From: Cellulomonas sp. PhB150
GTDB taxonomy: Bacteria > Actinomycetota > Actinomycetes > Actinomycetales > Cellulomonadaceae
Length of the DNA stretch: 64,000 nucleotides
NCBI RefSeq assembly: GCF_003755175.1
Contig: NZ_RKHX01000001.1
Span: forward strand, 1,054,001 to 1,118,000
Reading direction: 5' to 3'
How positions within the stretch are numbered: the stretch's first letter is position 1; every line of letters begins with the position of its first letter. The notes beneath the pieces were generated by a model that was not told where the DNA came from, did not search any database, and saw nothing but the letters and a program-made list of their open reading frames with translations. The position numbers and the translations under genes were made by a program. Of the stretch, positions 17,701-25,054 are shown in pieces.

Positions 17701-18956
17701 TACGAGGACATCTCCGTGGTGTCGTACGTGATGGTGACCGTCTGCGAGGCCCCGGGGGCCAGCACGTCGGTCTTCGCGTAGCCCGCGAGCTCCTGGTACG
17801 GCTTGTCGAGGCCCGTCTGCGGCGCGGAGAAGTAGGTCTCCACGACCTCCTTGCCGGCGACGTCGCCGACGTTCGTGACCTTCGCCTTGACGGTCACCTT
17901 GTCGGTGTCCGCCGTCACGCTCTGGGCGTCGATGTGGAAGCTCGTGTACGACAGCCCGTAGCCGAACGGGTAGTCGACGACGTCGGCCGGGTCGTCGGCG
18001 AGCGTCTTGTAGAACGAGTCGAAGTACCGGTAGCCGACGTACACGCCCTCGCTGTAGGTCTCGGGCGAGGAGCTGCCGTCGTTGTTCGCGAACGTCGCGG
18101 CCGCCGGGTAGTACGAGTACTTCGAGGCCCACGTGTCGGTGAGCTTGCCCGAGGGGTTCGCGTCGCCGTCGAGGACCTCGGCCAGCGCGTTGCCGCCCTC
18201 CTGGCCCGCCTGGCTCATGAGCAGCAGGGAGTCGACGGCCTTGCCACCCTGGGGGTCGTTCGCCGAGGAGTTGATCGTCTTGAAGAACGACGTGTCCACG
18301 ACACCGCCGACGTTGAGCACCACGACGACGTGCTCGTAGGTCTGCCCGATCCGCTGGATGTCGTCGTACTCGGTGTCCGTCAGCAGGTAGTCGCCGGCCC
18401 CGGACTTGCGGTCGGCGCCCTCACCCGAGTTGCGGGCGACGACGAAGACCGCGGTATCGGTCGGCGCGGTGGGCTGGGCGCTGGCCCGCGTGAGGACCTG
18501 CTCGACCGACGAGTAGTCGATCGCCGGTCCGAAGATCGAGCCGGTGGTGGCGGGGTACTTGGTGTCGTAGGCCGACGTCATGGCGGACCAGTAGGTCGAG
18601 CTCGTCGTGACGGTGAAGCCGGCGTTCTCCAGCCCGGTCCGCACGTTGACCTTGTAGCGGTTGTTCACGTCGCCCGAGCCGGTACCGCCCTTGACGGTCG
18701 CGTACGCGCCGACGCCGAACAGTGCGACGTTCGACGACTTCGCGATCGGGAGCGCCGCGTCGTTGTTCTCGAGGAGCACCATGCCCTCGGTCGCTGCGCG
18801 CTTCGAGAGCTGGGCGTTGGCCAGCTCGAGGTCGTTGGGACTGGGGTTCGTGGTGGCTGCGACCGCCGCACCCGTGCCGGACAGCACGAGTGCGGTGACG
18901 ACCGCGATGGGCACCGCCGCGCGCGTGACCGCGCGGGTGCAGGAGGGAAGGTGCAT
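14790..18956 (-). CDS. Secreted multidomain GH3 glycoside hydrolase with reversed domain order
   Basis: 1388 residues. A signal peptide (~1-34) is followed by a GH3 C-terminal-type alpha/beta domain (GMVLLENNDAALPI), an Fn3-like part, and only then the GH3 N-terminal TIM barrel: GMNIHRDPLNGRNFEYYSEDP, KHFAANNQET and the nucleophile VMSDWGG. An OmpL47-type domain (DDLSGVASIQYSVDGG) and two near-identical ~85-residue Ig-like repeats form the tail. It should cleave beta-linked sugars outside the cell. Reversed order is known in some GH3 beta-glucosidases, such as that of Ruminococcus albus. ATG 18956 is chosen for the signal peptide and GAGGAC upstream. Its promoter carries LacI- and CebR-like sites. 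Confidence 0.9.
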   Translation of the reverse strand: MHLPSCTRAVTRAAVPIAVVTALVLSGTGAAVAATTNPSPNDLELANAQLSKRAATEGMVLLENNDAALPIAKSSNVALFGVGAYATVKGGTGSGDVNNRYKVNVRTGLENAGFTVTTSSTYWSAMTSAYDTKYPATTGSIFGPAIDYSSVEQVLTRASAQPTAPTDTAVFVVARNSGEGADRKSGAGDYLLTDTEYDDIQRIGQTYEHVVVVLNVGGVVDTSFFKTINSSANDPQGGKAVDSLLLMSQAGQEGGNALAEVLDGDANPSGKLTDTWASKYSYYPAAATFANNDGSSSPETYSEGVYVGYRYFDSFYKTLADDPADVVDYPFGYGLSYTSFHIDAQSVTADTDKVTVKAKVTNVGDVAGKEVVETYFSAPQTGLDKPYQELAGYAKTDVLAPGASQTVTITYDTTEMSSYDESTSQYVLDAGDYVVRVGSSSRNTQVAATIGLADTTVTEQDSSQLVDDEKPATELTSDPADFYTYDGEADQIAAAPKLTLDTTGFTPVQAASEVQQDVAVDSTSPYFAIDGSQISSTTAYVDPAQTSWEGTGAPYAAKTGETIKDVTTDPASTLYDVAKGKTTIEQFVAKLNVTQLANIVEGASAIGSTLSATGAAGYTTAKYENLGIPALTLSDGPAGLRITQKIATTPATYQFGTAWPVGTALAQTWNRDLVTEVGTAIGKEMQEYGVSLWLAPGMNIHRDPLNGRNFEYYSEDPVVSGLTAAATTLGVQSVPGEGVTIKHFAANNQETQRSGGDIIASERGLREIELKGFEIAVKSSQPMAVMSSYNKVNGTYAAQNYDLLEDVLRGEWGFKGTVMSDWGGSHDTTATLYAGNDLIEPGNAPQNVINATLKVPPTIDISGLPVLNKTVTATRTSYAWSFNGLTPSATGAETISTTVDSSTDLTKVPASGTTTVDVINNQVFTPNAKFTSVNDAYTQTAALLAGSALTAAQKAGVAITDVVHADPADSTSPVTAYTVVVKGNYPAAGWNMRLGDLQRSAIRVLTTVSQSAQFAQLASIQNVSGIKAVPYTNQFSDLKSYVAVTKGKVTTVPSGPAPEFTVTTSPALPASGWYTGDVAVSVGVADGDIASVGVDGGESLLYTGEPVVVTGDGEHQVLVAVSRDDAPPASKSLTIKIDGTAPTTSVTSAKDGSLVLAASDDLSGVASIQYSVDGGAHWVTYTKAAAITGAPKAVQYRATDKAGNVSATKSVTVTAKLAVAKPVISGKAVVGSTLTAKVSSHTSGATLTYQWNRAGKAIKGATKATYKAVAADTGKALSVTVTAAKSGSTSVSATSAAVTVKGTLTLSTPSVTGKATQGSTLKAKVASHTSGATLTYQWNRGGKAIKGATTSSHKVVAADSGKKLTVTVTAKKSGYVTVAKTSAPKTAK
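14820..15300 (-). repeat. Tandem duplication encoding two Ig-like modules
   Basis: The 3' end of the GH3 gene contains two copies, offset by about 255 bp, of an Ig-like module. Both encode SHTSGATLTYQWNR followed by KAIKGAT, and the DNA is also nearly identical there. It suggests recent duplication. The pectate lyase at 20953 carries a more distant relative of the same module. Confidence 0.75.
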
Positions 18957-19054
18957 GAAGGAGTCGTCCTCTCTGACAACTGCTGACTGCGTTGACGTAC
19001 CGCGATGCGGCCCGGGGCTGCCCTGGGACTCGGGCATCGGCGCCCGGGTCTTGC

Positions 19055-19076
19055 GTTCAACGCTCGAACGCTAAAC
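19055..19076. promoter_or_regulatory. LacI-type operator candidate over the GH3 -10
   Basis: An imperfect palindrome GTTYARCGYTCGARCGYTRAAC centred on TCGA, symmetric at 16 of 22 positions, covering the -10 hexamer at 19068-19073. A central CG is typical of LacI-family sites. Confidence 0.55.
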
Positions 19077-19096
19077 ACGACTTTTTGGACTGTCAA
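19068..19096 (-). promoter_or_regulatory. Promoter of the GH3 gene
   Basis: On the minus strand, -35 TTGACA (19091-19096) and -10 TAGCGT (19068-19073) are separated by exactly 17 bp. The -35 is a perfect consensus. Confidence 0.75.
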
Positions 19097-19109
19097 TGGC
19101 GCAAGTTGG

Positions 19110-19123
19110 TGGGAGCGGTCCCA
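19110..19123. promoter_or_regulatory. CebR-like box
   Basis: TGGGAGCGGTCCCA differs at one central base from the CebR operator TGGGAGCGCTCCCA, which controls cello-oligosaccharide genes in Streptomyces and relatives. It lies upstream of the GH3 -35 and upstream of the ROK gene promoter. Confidence 0.6.
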
Positions 19124-19140
19124 TTATTTGTGCCGAACTT

Positions 19141-19156
19141 GGCCATTTAAATGGCC
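19141..19156. promoter_or_regulatory. 16-bp perfect palindrome upstream of the ROK gene
   Basis: GGCCATTTAAATGGCC, strikingly AT-rich at its centre for this genome. It lies 33 bp before the -10 (TACTCT, 19189-19194) of the ROK gene, so it is a good candidate ROK autoregulatory site. Confidence 0.6.
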
Positions 19157-19200
19157 GGAAATCGGCCCAAAACAGGGGGTGGTTGCCCTACTCTCGGACC

Positions 19201-20364
19201 ATGGCGACGACCTCTGAACGGACGGCTCCGCGCCTGCGGACCCGCGAGGACCTGCTGCACCTGATCCGCGCGAACGACGACGTGACGCGCGCCGAGCTCG
19301 TCGAGCTGACCGGGATGTCGCGCAGCACGGTGAACCAGTCGGTCGGCCGGCTCATCGCCGACGGCCGCATCACCGAGTCCGAGGCGCTGCCGCAGGGACG
19401 CGGCTCCGGCAGCGGCCGCCCGGCCGCAGGGCTCAAGGCCGTGGCGGACGGCGCACCCGTGGCCGGGATCGACTTCGGGCACAACCACGTGCATGTCGCC
19501 GTCGCGGACGCGCTCGGCAAGCCGATCGCCGACGAGCGCACCACGCTCGACGTCGACCTGCGCGCGACCGACGCCATCGACGTGGCCGTCGGCATCCTCA
19601 CCCGGATCCGCGCGGAGCAGGGCATCGGGCACATCTCGAGCCTGGTCGCGGGGATCCCCGGCCCGCTCGACGCCCGGACCGGGCTCGTCCGCTCCCCCAC
19701 CATCCTGTCCAGCTGGGTGGGGCTCGCGCCCGCCGACGAGCTGCGCCGGCGCGTCGAGGACGTCGGCCACGTGCACGTCGAGAACGACGCCGTCCTCGGT
19801 GCCTACGGCGAGCTCAAGGCCGGCGCCGGCCGGTACCGCCGGGCCTTCCTGTACGTGAAGGCGTCGCACGGCATCGGCGCGGGCCTCGTCATCGACGGGG
19901 TGCCGTTCAAGGGTGCGAACGGCCTCGCGGGCGAGATCGGGCACACGCACCTGCCCGGGCACACCGAGATGTGCCGGTGCGGCAACCGCGGCTGCCTCGA
20001 GTCGGTCGTCTCCGTGCAGGCACTGCTCGCCCAGCTCGCCCACACCCACCCCGGCACGGACCCCGCGGAGATCGGTCTGACCACGTTCACCGACGGCATC
20101 ACCCAGCGCCTGCTCGACGAGGCAGGGCGCGAGCTCGGGCGCGTGCTGGCCAGCCTGTGCAACCTGCTCAACCCCGACGCGCTCATCATCGGCGGCGAGC
20201 TCGGCGCCACCGGCAGCGGCTTCCTCGATGGCGTCGAGGCCACGGTCGCGCGGCACGCCCAACCCGCGACGGCCGCGGCGCTGGAGATCATGCCCGCGGC
20301 GCTGGGCGTCCGGGCCGAGGTGACCGGGGCACTGCAGATGGCCGCCTCGATGGTGGTGCGGTGA
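19201..20364 (+). CDS. ROK-family transcriptional regulator
   Basis: 387 residues. An N-terminal winged helix (TREDLLHLIRANDDVTRAEL, then TGMSRSTVNQSV) precedes a ROK sugar-kinase-like domain with the zinc motif CRCGNRGCLE and a glycine-rich GIDFGHNH phosphate loop. Such proteins sense sugars and repress catabolic genes. It is divergent from the GH3 gene. ATG 19201 follows TACTCT by 6 nt, a leaderless start. Its stop overlaps the next start (TGATG). Confidence 0.88.
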   Translation: MATTSERTAPRLRTREDLLHLIRANDDVTRAELVELTGMSRSTVNQSVGRLIADGRITESEALPQGRGSGSGRPAAGLKAVADGAPVAGIDFGHNHVHVAVADALGKPIADERTTLDVDLRATDAIDVAVGILTRIRAEQGIGHISSLVAGIPGPLDARTGLVRSPTILSSWVGLAPADELRRRVEDVGHVHVENDAVLGAYGELKAGAGRYRRAFLYVKASHGIGAGLVIDGVPFKGANGLAGEIGHTHLPGHTEMCRCGNRGCLESVVSVQALLAQLAHTHPGTDPAEIGLTTFTDGITQRLLDEAGRELGRVLASLCNLLNPDALIIGGELGATGSGFLDGVEATVARHAQPATAAALEIMPAALGVRAEVTGALQMAASMVVR

Positions 20365-20843
20365 TGTCGCGCCAGGACCCGGAGCTGCTGCTCGCCCTCG
20401 TGGCGCTCAGCGAGACCTTCGACGGCATCAACACGATGGTGCGGCACGAGGCCGAGCACCGCTCCGGTCAGCCCGACGTCCCCACGACCGAGGTGACCCT
20501 GCTGCGGCTGCTCCTGCGCGTCTCCGGGCTCACGCTCGCCGAGTGCGCCGCGACAGCCGAGCAGCCGGTCACCGAGACGCGCCGTGCGCTGCAGGATCTC
20601 GAACGGCGCGGCCTGGTCGCGACGTCGGCGTCTCCCGGCCGGACGACGACCTTCGCGGCGACCCCCGCCGCCGCCGCACTGCGGGGTGCCGCACGCGAGC
20701 GCGCTGCGCAGCACCTGCGCTACGCGCTGGCGGCACTGCCCGCTGCCGAGGTCGAGGACCTCGCGCGCGCCAGCGGTGCTCTTGCGAGCCTGGCGGCGTC
20801 GCTCGGCTTCCGCGACGTCCACCCGACCTACCGGCAGGACTGA
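20364..20843 (+). CDS. MarR-like winged-helix protein coupled to ROK
   Basis: 159 residues. A helical N-terminus is followed by a winged-helix region (TTEVTLLRLLLRVSGLTLAECAATAEQPVTETRRALQDLERRGLV) and a wing rich in Ser/Thr/Arg. It resembles MarR regulators but matches no named member I know. The ATG overlaps the ROK stop codon, so the two proteins are probably made in a fixed ratio. It may act with the ROK protein on the flanking polysaccharide genes; this is inference. Confidence 0.7.
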   Translation: MSRQDPELLLALVALSETFDGINTMVRHEAEHRSGQPDVPTTEVTLLRLLLRVSGLTLAECAATAEQPVTETRRALQDLERRGLVATSASPGRTTTFAATPAAAALRGAARERAAQHLRYALAALPAAEVEDLARASGALASLAASLGFRDVHPTYRQD

Positions 20844-20876
20844 GCCCGGCGCGCACTCCGCCGCCGAGCCGTGGGT

Positions 20877-20908
20877 CGCTCGCGCTCTGGCCGGGCTGAG
20901 CGCGAGCG
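20877..20908. terminator. Hairpin between convergent genes
   Basis: CGCTCGCGCTC (20877-20887) pairs perfectly with 20898-20908 across a 10-nt loop. It lies between the MarR-like gene and the pectate lyase gene, which converge, so it can serve both. Confidence 0.6.
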
Positions 20909-20952
20909 CGGCGCGCTCGAGCAGCGACCGAACGAGGGCTCCCCACCCGACG

Positions 20953-23900
20953 TCAGGGCCGTCCGATCAGGCGCTTGAGCAGCTCGATCAGCTGCGCCAG
21001 GGCCTCCTCGATCCAGCTGCACCGGTCGTGGACGACGACTCCCGGCGAGACGGCGACCACGGGGTCCGACCCCGCCGCCACGGCCGTGACCTGCACCGAC
21101 AGCGTGTGCCCGGCGTCCGCATTCACGACCTTGTACGTCGCGGCCGTGCCCTTCGTGCCGATCGGCTTGCCGTCGCGCAGCCAGCGGTAGGTGAACGTCG
21201 CGTCGATGGACCAGGTGCCGGGATCCGCCGTGAGCGTCGCGCCCTTGACGGCATGACCGACGACCGTCGGCGCCACGACGTTCTCCAGCACGGGGGTGGT
21301 CGAGATCGGCGGCAGCGGCGTGATCTGCGTGGGGTGCTCGTTGGCCGTCAGGCGGGCGCCGGTGTCCGCCGGCGCCAGCGCGGTGAGCTCGTACAGCCCG
21401 TGCATCTCGACCGAGCCGTCGGCGGCGATCTCCGGGGCGGTGGACGCGTCCGTGCTCACGAACCAGGCCTCGCTGACCTGCGCCGGCCGCCCGTCGGCGG
21501 TGTCGGCCGTGGCGCCGTCGACGTAGTTCGACGGATCGGCCAGCAGGGACGTGTCGGCCTGCTTGAGTCCCAGGACGTCCTTCTGGGGGTTCCGGAACGA
21601 CAGCACACCGCTCGCGCGGTAGTTCGTCACGCCCGCGTTGGTCTCGAGCCGCACGCCGCGGTCGTTGTCCGCGGACGTCACGCGCTGGAGGCGGACGTCG
21701 GGCCCGGAGTTGGACGTCACGCCCGTGCCGAGGTTGCCGTAGCTGATCGAGTTGCGCAGCAGGTGGTCACCCGGCATGGACTCCCCGCCCAGCTTGAAGC
21801 CGTTGCCCTCCCCCGTGCGCGGGTCGTCGCCGGAGAGCCGACCGTTGTCGTACGCGACCGAGTCCTCGACCACGACCGTCCCGATCGGGCCCGTCGTCGA
21901 CTTCGCGTACAGGTCCCAGCCGTCGTCGATGTTGTGGTGGGAGATGTTCGAGCGGAAGACGTTGCCCTCGCCGACCGTGAGCTTGGCCGCGAAGCCGTCG
22001 GCGTCGTTGCCGCCGGGGTCGGCGTTGTCGTGCGAGACCGACGAGACCACGAGGTTGTCCGACGGCCACATCGCTGGCGGCTCGTTCGACGAGCCCGAGA
22101 TCTGGACTCCCGTATCCAGGTTGTGGTGCGACTCGACCCGCTCGACGACGTTGTGGTGCCCCTCGATCAGCATCGGCTTCTGCTTGTCGCCGGACCGGGT
22201 GATCTCGAGGTCGTAGACGTGCCACCAGTCGCCGCGCAGGCGCAGGCCGCCGCTCGACGACTGCGACAGGTCGAGCACCGCGCGCGTCCCCGGCGCCGAC
22301 ATCAGCGTGATCGGCGCCTGCTCCGTGCCGTCACGGCCGCGCTCGACGACGATCCCCGACGTCGGCCGGTACGTGCCGCCCGCCAAGATGATCTGCTGAC
22401 CCGCCTGGGCGAAGTCGACCGCGGTGTGCAGGTCGAGGGGCGCCTGCGGGCTCCCGTCGCCCTGCGGTGAGCCGTCCGGGGCGACCTGGATCGACTGCCC
22501 GGGCTTGCCGTAGGACCTCACGGTGAAGCTCAGCGGCACGTCGACCGGGTCGGTCGACTCGATCGCCTCGTCCTCGTCGAGCTGCGGCTGCTCCGCGGCG
22601 GGGAGCAGGCGCGCCGTGAAGGAGTTGTCCCCCGCCTTCAGCGCGAGAGGGACGAGCGTGCGCTCGCCCGGGGCGAGCGCGACGTCGTCGACGACGACCG
22701 TCCCGTCCGCGGCCAGGATCTGTCCCGTGCCGTACATCGTCGAGACCAGGGGGACGTCGATCGAGTCCTCCGGGGTGGTCGAGGTGACGTCCACGCGGAG
22801 CTCGGCCGGGATGTACGTCGTCGGCGGCTCCTGTGCGGGCTCGTCGTCCTCGGGCGCGATGGTCGTGAAGCTCCAGTCCGTGACCGTCACGACGATCTTG
22901 CGCGCCGCGACCATCCCGACGTAGAACGCGTCGGCGTCCTGCGCCAGCAGCATGTCGGGGTCGTACTCGATGACCTCGGCGTCTCCCCCGTCACCGCCGC
23001 CACGGTGCCAGATCGCATGGAAGCCGGTGTTCGACCGCCGCAGCGTCAGCTGGTAGACGTCGCCGGTGGCGAACTTCGGGCCGGCGGTGTCCGCGCGGTA
23101 GGTCGGGTCGAACGGCTGGGAGTCGCTGCTGTCGCGCGTGCCGGCCGTCGCGTCGTCGGTGCTGCCCGTGTACCCCTGGACGAATCGCGCACCCGGGGTG
23201 CCGTCGAGCACGGACGGCGTGCCTTCGCCGTAGCGGGTGATCAGCGCGCCGGCGGAGTTGAAGTACCGGTGCGTGGCGTCGCCCGGGACGATGGAGTCGA
23301 CCGCGAGGATGCCGAACCCGGACTGGTTGTCCTTCGTCGAGGCGTCGTCCACCCGGAAGGTGGCGTCGAGCGTGAAGTTCTCCGTCGTTGGGTCGACCTT
23401 CGTGTAGAAGTACTGGAACCCGTCCTCGGACGTCGCCAGCTTGGTCGAACTCGCCTTGGCGTCGAACGTGATGGTGCCGTCGCCGTTGTCGGTCACGGCG
23501 CCGCCGCTGTTGGCGTTCGACCCGACCTCCGTCGTCGCCCAGCGCTGCACCTCCGCCGCGACGGCCACCTCGAACGGTGCACCCGCCGCCTCGTCGTCGC
23601 CCCGGTGCGCGACGACGCGCACCTGGTACGTCGCGCCGGGCACGAGCCCGGCGACATCGGCCGTCGTGCCGGTGACGCCCTCGACCGCGTCGACGTAGTC
23701 GGTCCCGGCGGCGCTCGTCTGCACCGTGTAGGTCTCGGCCTCGGGCACCGCTGCCCAGCTGACGGTGACGGTCGCGCGGCCGGCGGTGATGGCGGAGGTC
23801 AGTGCCCCGCTCGACTGCGGGCCGACGAGCGGCAGCGCGAACGCCCCGGTGGTGACGCGCTCCGACGTCAGTGCGTCAGCCTCTCCCGAGCGAGTGAGCT

Positions 23901-24690
23901 GCACCGCGACCTCGTAGGTCCCCGAGCCCGGCGGCGTGAGGGCGATCGTGCCGCGGGGACCGTCTGTCGCCGTGAAGCCGCGGTCGACGACCGTGCCGTC
24001 CGCGTCGTACAGCACCGCACGCGCGACGTCACCGCCGTCGGTGCCCAGCACGCCGGTGTAGCTCACGACGAGGCGCGAGGGGTCGCCGGCGTCCACCGCG
24101 ACCCCGTCCACGACGGGCGCCTCGACGCCCGACCAGGGCGCGCGATCGACCGTGCTGCCGTCGGTGATCTCGGCGTAGTACACGTTGACGCCCGAGGCGG
24201 GCGACGCGATGAAGTAGGTGCCGGCCGCGGGTGCCGAGAGGTACTCGGTGGCGATCGGCAGATCGCCGTCGTCGGCCAGCGCCGGCACGGAGTCGACCGC
24301 CGTCCCGGTGGCGTCGTACAGCGTGAGGGCGCGGTCGGCCGTGCTGCCGCTGCGCGTGTGGACGAGCACCTCGGCCGCCGCGTCGACGGTGAACGCCAGG
24401 GCGCGGTTGGTGGCGGCGCCGGCACCGTTGAGCTTGATCCGCTGCGTGTACACGTCGCCGCGGTCGGACGTGCGGTCGCTCGCGTCGACCGTCACGTTCT
24501 TCGCCGCGGTCGCCTTGATCGTGAAGTCGCCGACGACGGCGTCGGCGGTGATGCTGCCGACCGCCAGGCTGGACGCGTCGAGCGCGGTCTGCGGCCCGGC
24601 CGCGACCGCGACCAGCGACGTCGACGCGGTCATCGCCGCAGCGGCAAGGACGGCCAGCGAGGCACGGACTCGTGCACCGAGCGGTGTCAT
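20953..24690 (-). CDS. Secreted PL9 pectate lyase, multidomain
   Basis: 1245 residues. A signal peptide (~1-31) is followed by N-terminal beta-sandwich domains, an Fn3 domain (~270-360), a jelly-roll-like region (~370-580), and a right-handed beta-helix from ~730. The helix matches PL9 (Pel9A type): a Ca-binding acidic turn with DNADPGGNDADGFAAKLT and a lysine in GNGFKLGG that corresponds to the catalytic Lys. It cleaves polygalacturonate by beta-elimination outside the cell. An Ig-like module and an unusual tail ending EALAQLIELLKRLIGRP close the protein. The start has GGGGAG upstream, and a LacI-type site lies over the transcript start. Confidence 0.88.
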   Translation of the reverse strand: MTPLGARVRASLAVLAAAAMTASTSLVAVAAGPQTALDASSLAVGSITADAVVGDFTIKATAAKNVTVDASDRTSDRGDVYTQRIKLNGAGAATNRALAFTVDAAAEVLVHTRSGSTADRALTLYDATGTAVDSVPALADDGDLPIATEYLSAPAAGTYFIASPASGVNVYYAEITDGSTVDRAPWSGVEAPVVDGVAVDAGDPSRLVVSYTGVLGTDGGDVARAVLYDADGTVVDRGFTATDGPRGTIALTPPGSGTYEVAVQLTRSGEADALTSERVTTGAFALPLVGPQSSGALTSAITAGRATVTVSWAAVPEAETYTVQTSAAGTDYVDAVEGVTGTTADVAGLVPGATYQVRVVAHRGDDEAAGAPFEVAVAAEVQRWATTEVGSNANSGGAVTDNGDGTITFDAKASSTKLATSEDGFQYFYTKVDPTTENFTLDATFRVDDASTKDNQSGFGILAVDSIVPGDATHRYFNSAGALITRYGEGTPSVLDGTPGARFVQGYTGSTDDATAGTRDSSDSQPFDPTYRADTAGPKFATGDVYQLTLRRSNTGFHAIWHRGGGDGGDAEVIEYDPDMLLAQDADAFYVGMVAARKIVVTVTDWSFTTIAPEDDEPAQEPPTTYIPAELRVDVTSTTPEDSIDVPLVSTMYGTGQILAADGTVVVDDVALAPGERTLVPLALKAGDNSFTARLLPAAEQPQLDEDEAIESTDPVDVPLSFTVRSYGKPGQSIQVAPDGSPQGDGSPQAPLDLHTAVDFAQAGQQIILAGGTYRPTSGIVVERGRDGTEQAPITLMSAPGTRAVLDLSQSSSGGLRLRGDWWHVYDLEITRSGDKQKPMLIEGHHNVVERVESHHNLDTGVQISGSSNEPPAMWPSDNLVVSSVSHDNADPGGNDADGFAAKLTVGEGNVFRSNISHHNIDDGWDLYAKSTTGPIGTVVVEDSVAYDNGRLSGDDPRTGEGNGFKLGGESMPGDHLLRNSISYGNLGTGVTSNSGPDVRLQRVTSADNDRGVRLETNAGVTNYRASGVLSFRNPQKDVLGLKQADTSLLADPSNYVDGATADTADGRPAQVSEAWFVSTDASTAPEIAADGSVEMHGLYELTALAPADTGARLTANEHPTQITPLPPISTTPVLENVVAPTVVGHAVKGATLTADPGTWSIDATFTYRWLRDGKPIGTKGTAATYKVVNADAGHTLSVQVTAVAAGSDPVVAVSPGVVVHDRCSWIEEALAQLIELLKRLIGRP

Positions 24691-24734
24691 GGATCTCCCC
24701 GTCGAGATGTGACCGCACGTCGTCGTGCCGTCGT

Positions 24735-24748
24735 GGAAAGCGATTTCC
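24735..24748. promoter_or_regulatory. LacI-type operator at the pectate lyase transcript start
   Basis: GGAAAGCGATTTCC is a near-perfect palindrome of the GGAAANCGNTTTCC type with the central CG of LacI-family sites. It lies 4-17 bp downstream of the -10 hexamer, across the expected transcript start. Confidence 0.7.
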
Positions 24749-24751
24749 CGG

Positions 24752-24781
24752 ACCTTACGGGCGTCCCTCGACGGGCGTCAA
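24752..24781 (-). promoter_or_regulatory. Promoter of the pectate lyase gene
   Basis: On the minus strand, -35 TTGACG (24776-24781) and -10 TAAGGT (24752-24757) are spaced by 18 bp, upstream of the operator and a ~55-nt leader. Confidence 0.65.
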
Positions 24782-24823
24782 GAGGGAGAGCTGTCCGGAT
24801 CGACCGCGATCGCTGGCTGGGAA

Positions 24824-24867
24824 CGCCTGAGGCCCTCCCGCTCATCTGAGCAAGAGCGCCTCAGGCG
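24824..24867. repeat. Nested inverted repeat
   Basis: CGCCTGAGG (24824-24832) pairs with 24859-24867 and encloses GCTCA-TC-TGAGC (24840-24851). It lies downstream of the tRNA terminator and may be a secondary terminator or a protein site. Confidence 0.5.
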
Positions 24868-24878
24868 ACGAGTCAACG

Positions 24879-24912
24879 ACGAAGGCCCGGACCATCGGGT
24901 CCGGGCCTTCGT
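24879..24912 (-). terminator. Terminator of tRNA-fMet
   Basis: A perfect 15-bp stem (starting ACGAAGGCCCGGACC) with a 4-nt loop, 7 nt downstream of the tRNA 3' end on the minus strand. Confidence 0.75.
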
Positions 24913-24919
24913 CTTCTTG

Positions 24920-24993
24920 TAGCGGGGGCAGGATTTGAACCTGCGACCTCTGGGTTATGAGCCCAGCGAGCTACCGAGCTGCTCCACCCCGCG
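24920..24993 (-). tRNA. Initiator tRNA-fMet (CAT)
   Basis: 74 nt without an encoded CCA. On the minus strand the anticodon loop is CTCATAA with the three G:C pairs GGG/CCC next to it, which mark initiator tRNA. The acceptor stem begins CGCGGGG and ends CCCCGCT-A, leaving the 1:72 pair unpaired (C:U), a further initiator feature. The T arm reads GCAGGTTCAAATCCTGC. Confidence 0.95.
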
Positions 24994-25054
24994 TCGGCTC
25001 CGTAACCATACGTCAGTCACGGAGCGAGGCCAAATCGGCCGGTCCCGACGGGGG

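Noticed and set aside
13533..18986. A 1817-codon open frame on the plus strand opposite the GH3 gene
   Set aside because: It is a shadow frame caused by extreme GC content. Its product is Arg/Gly/Val-rich with no domain, while the minus strand encodes a clear GH3 protein.
24920..24993. tRNA-fMet as an integration site of a mobile element
   Set aside because: No integrase, no duplicated tRNA 3' end and no change in composition were seen around it.
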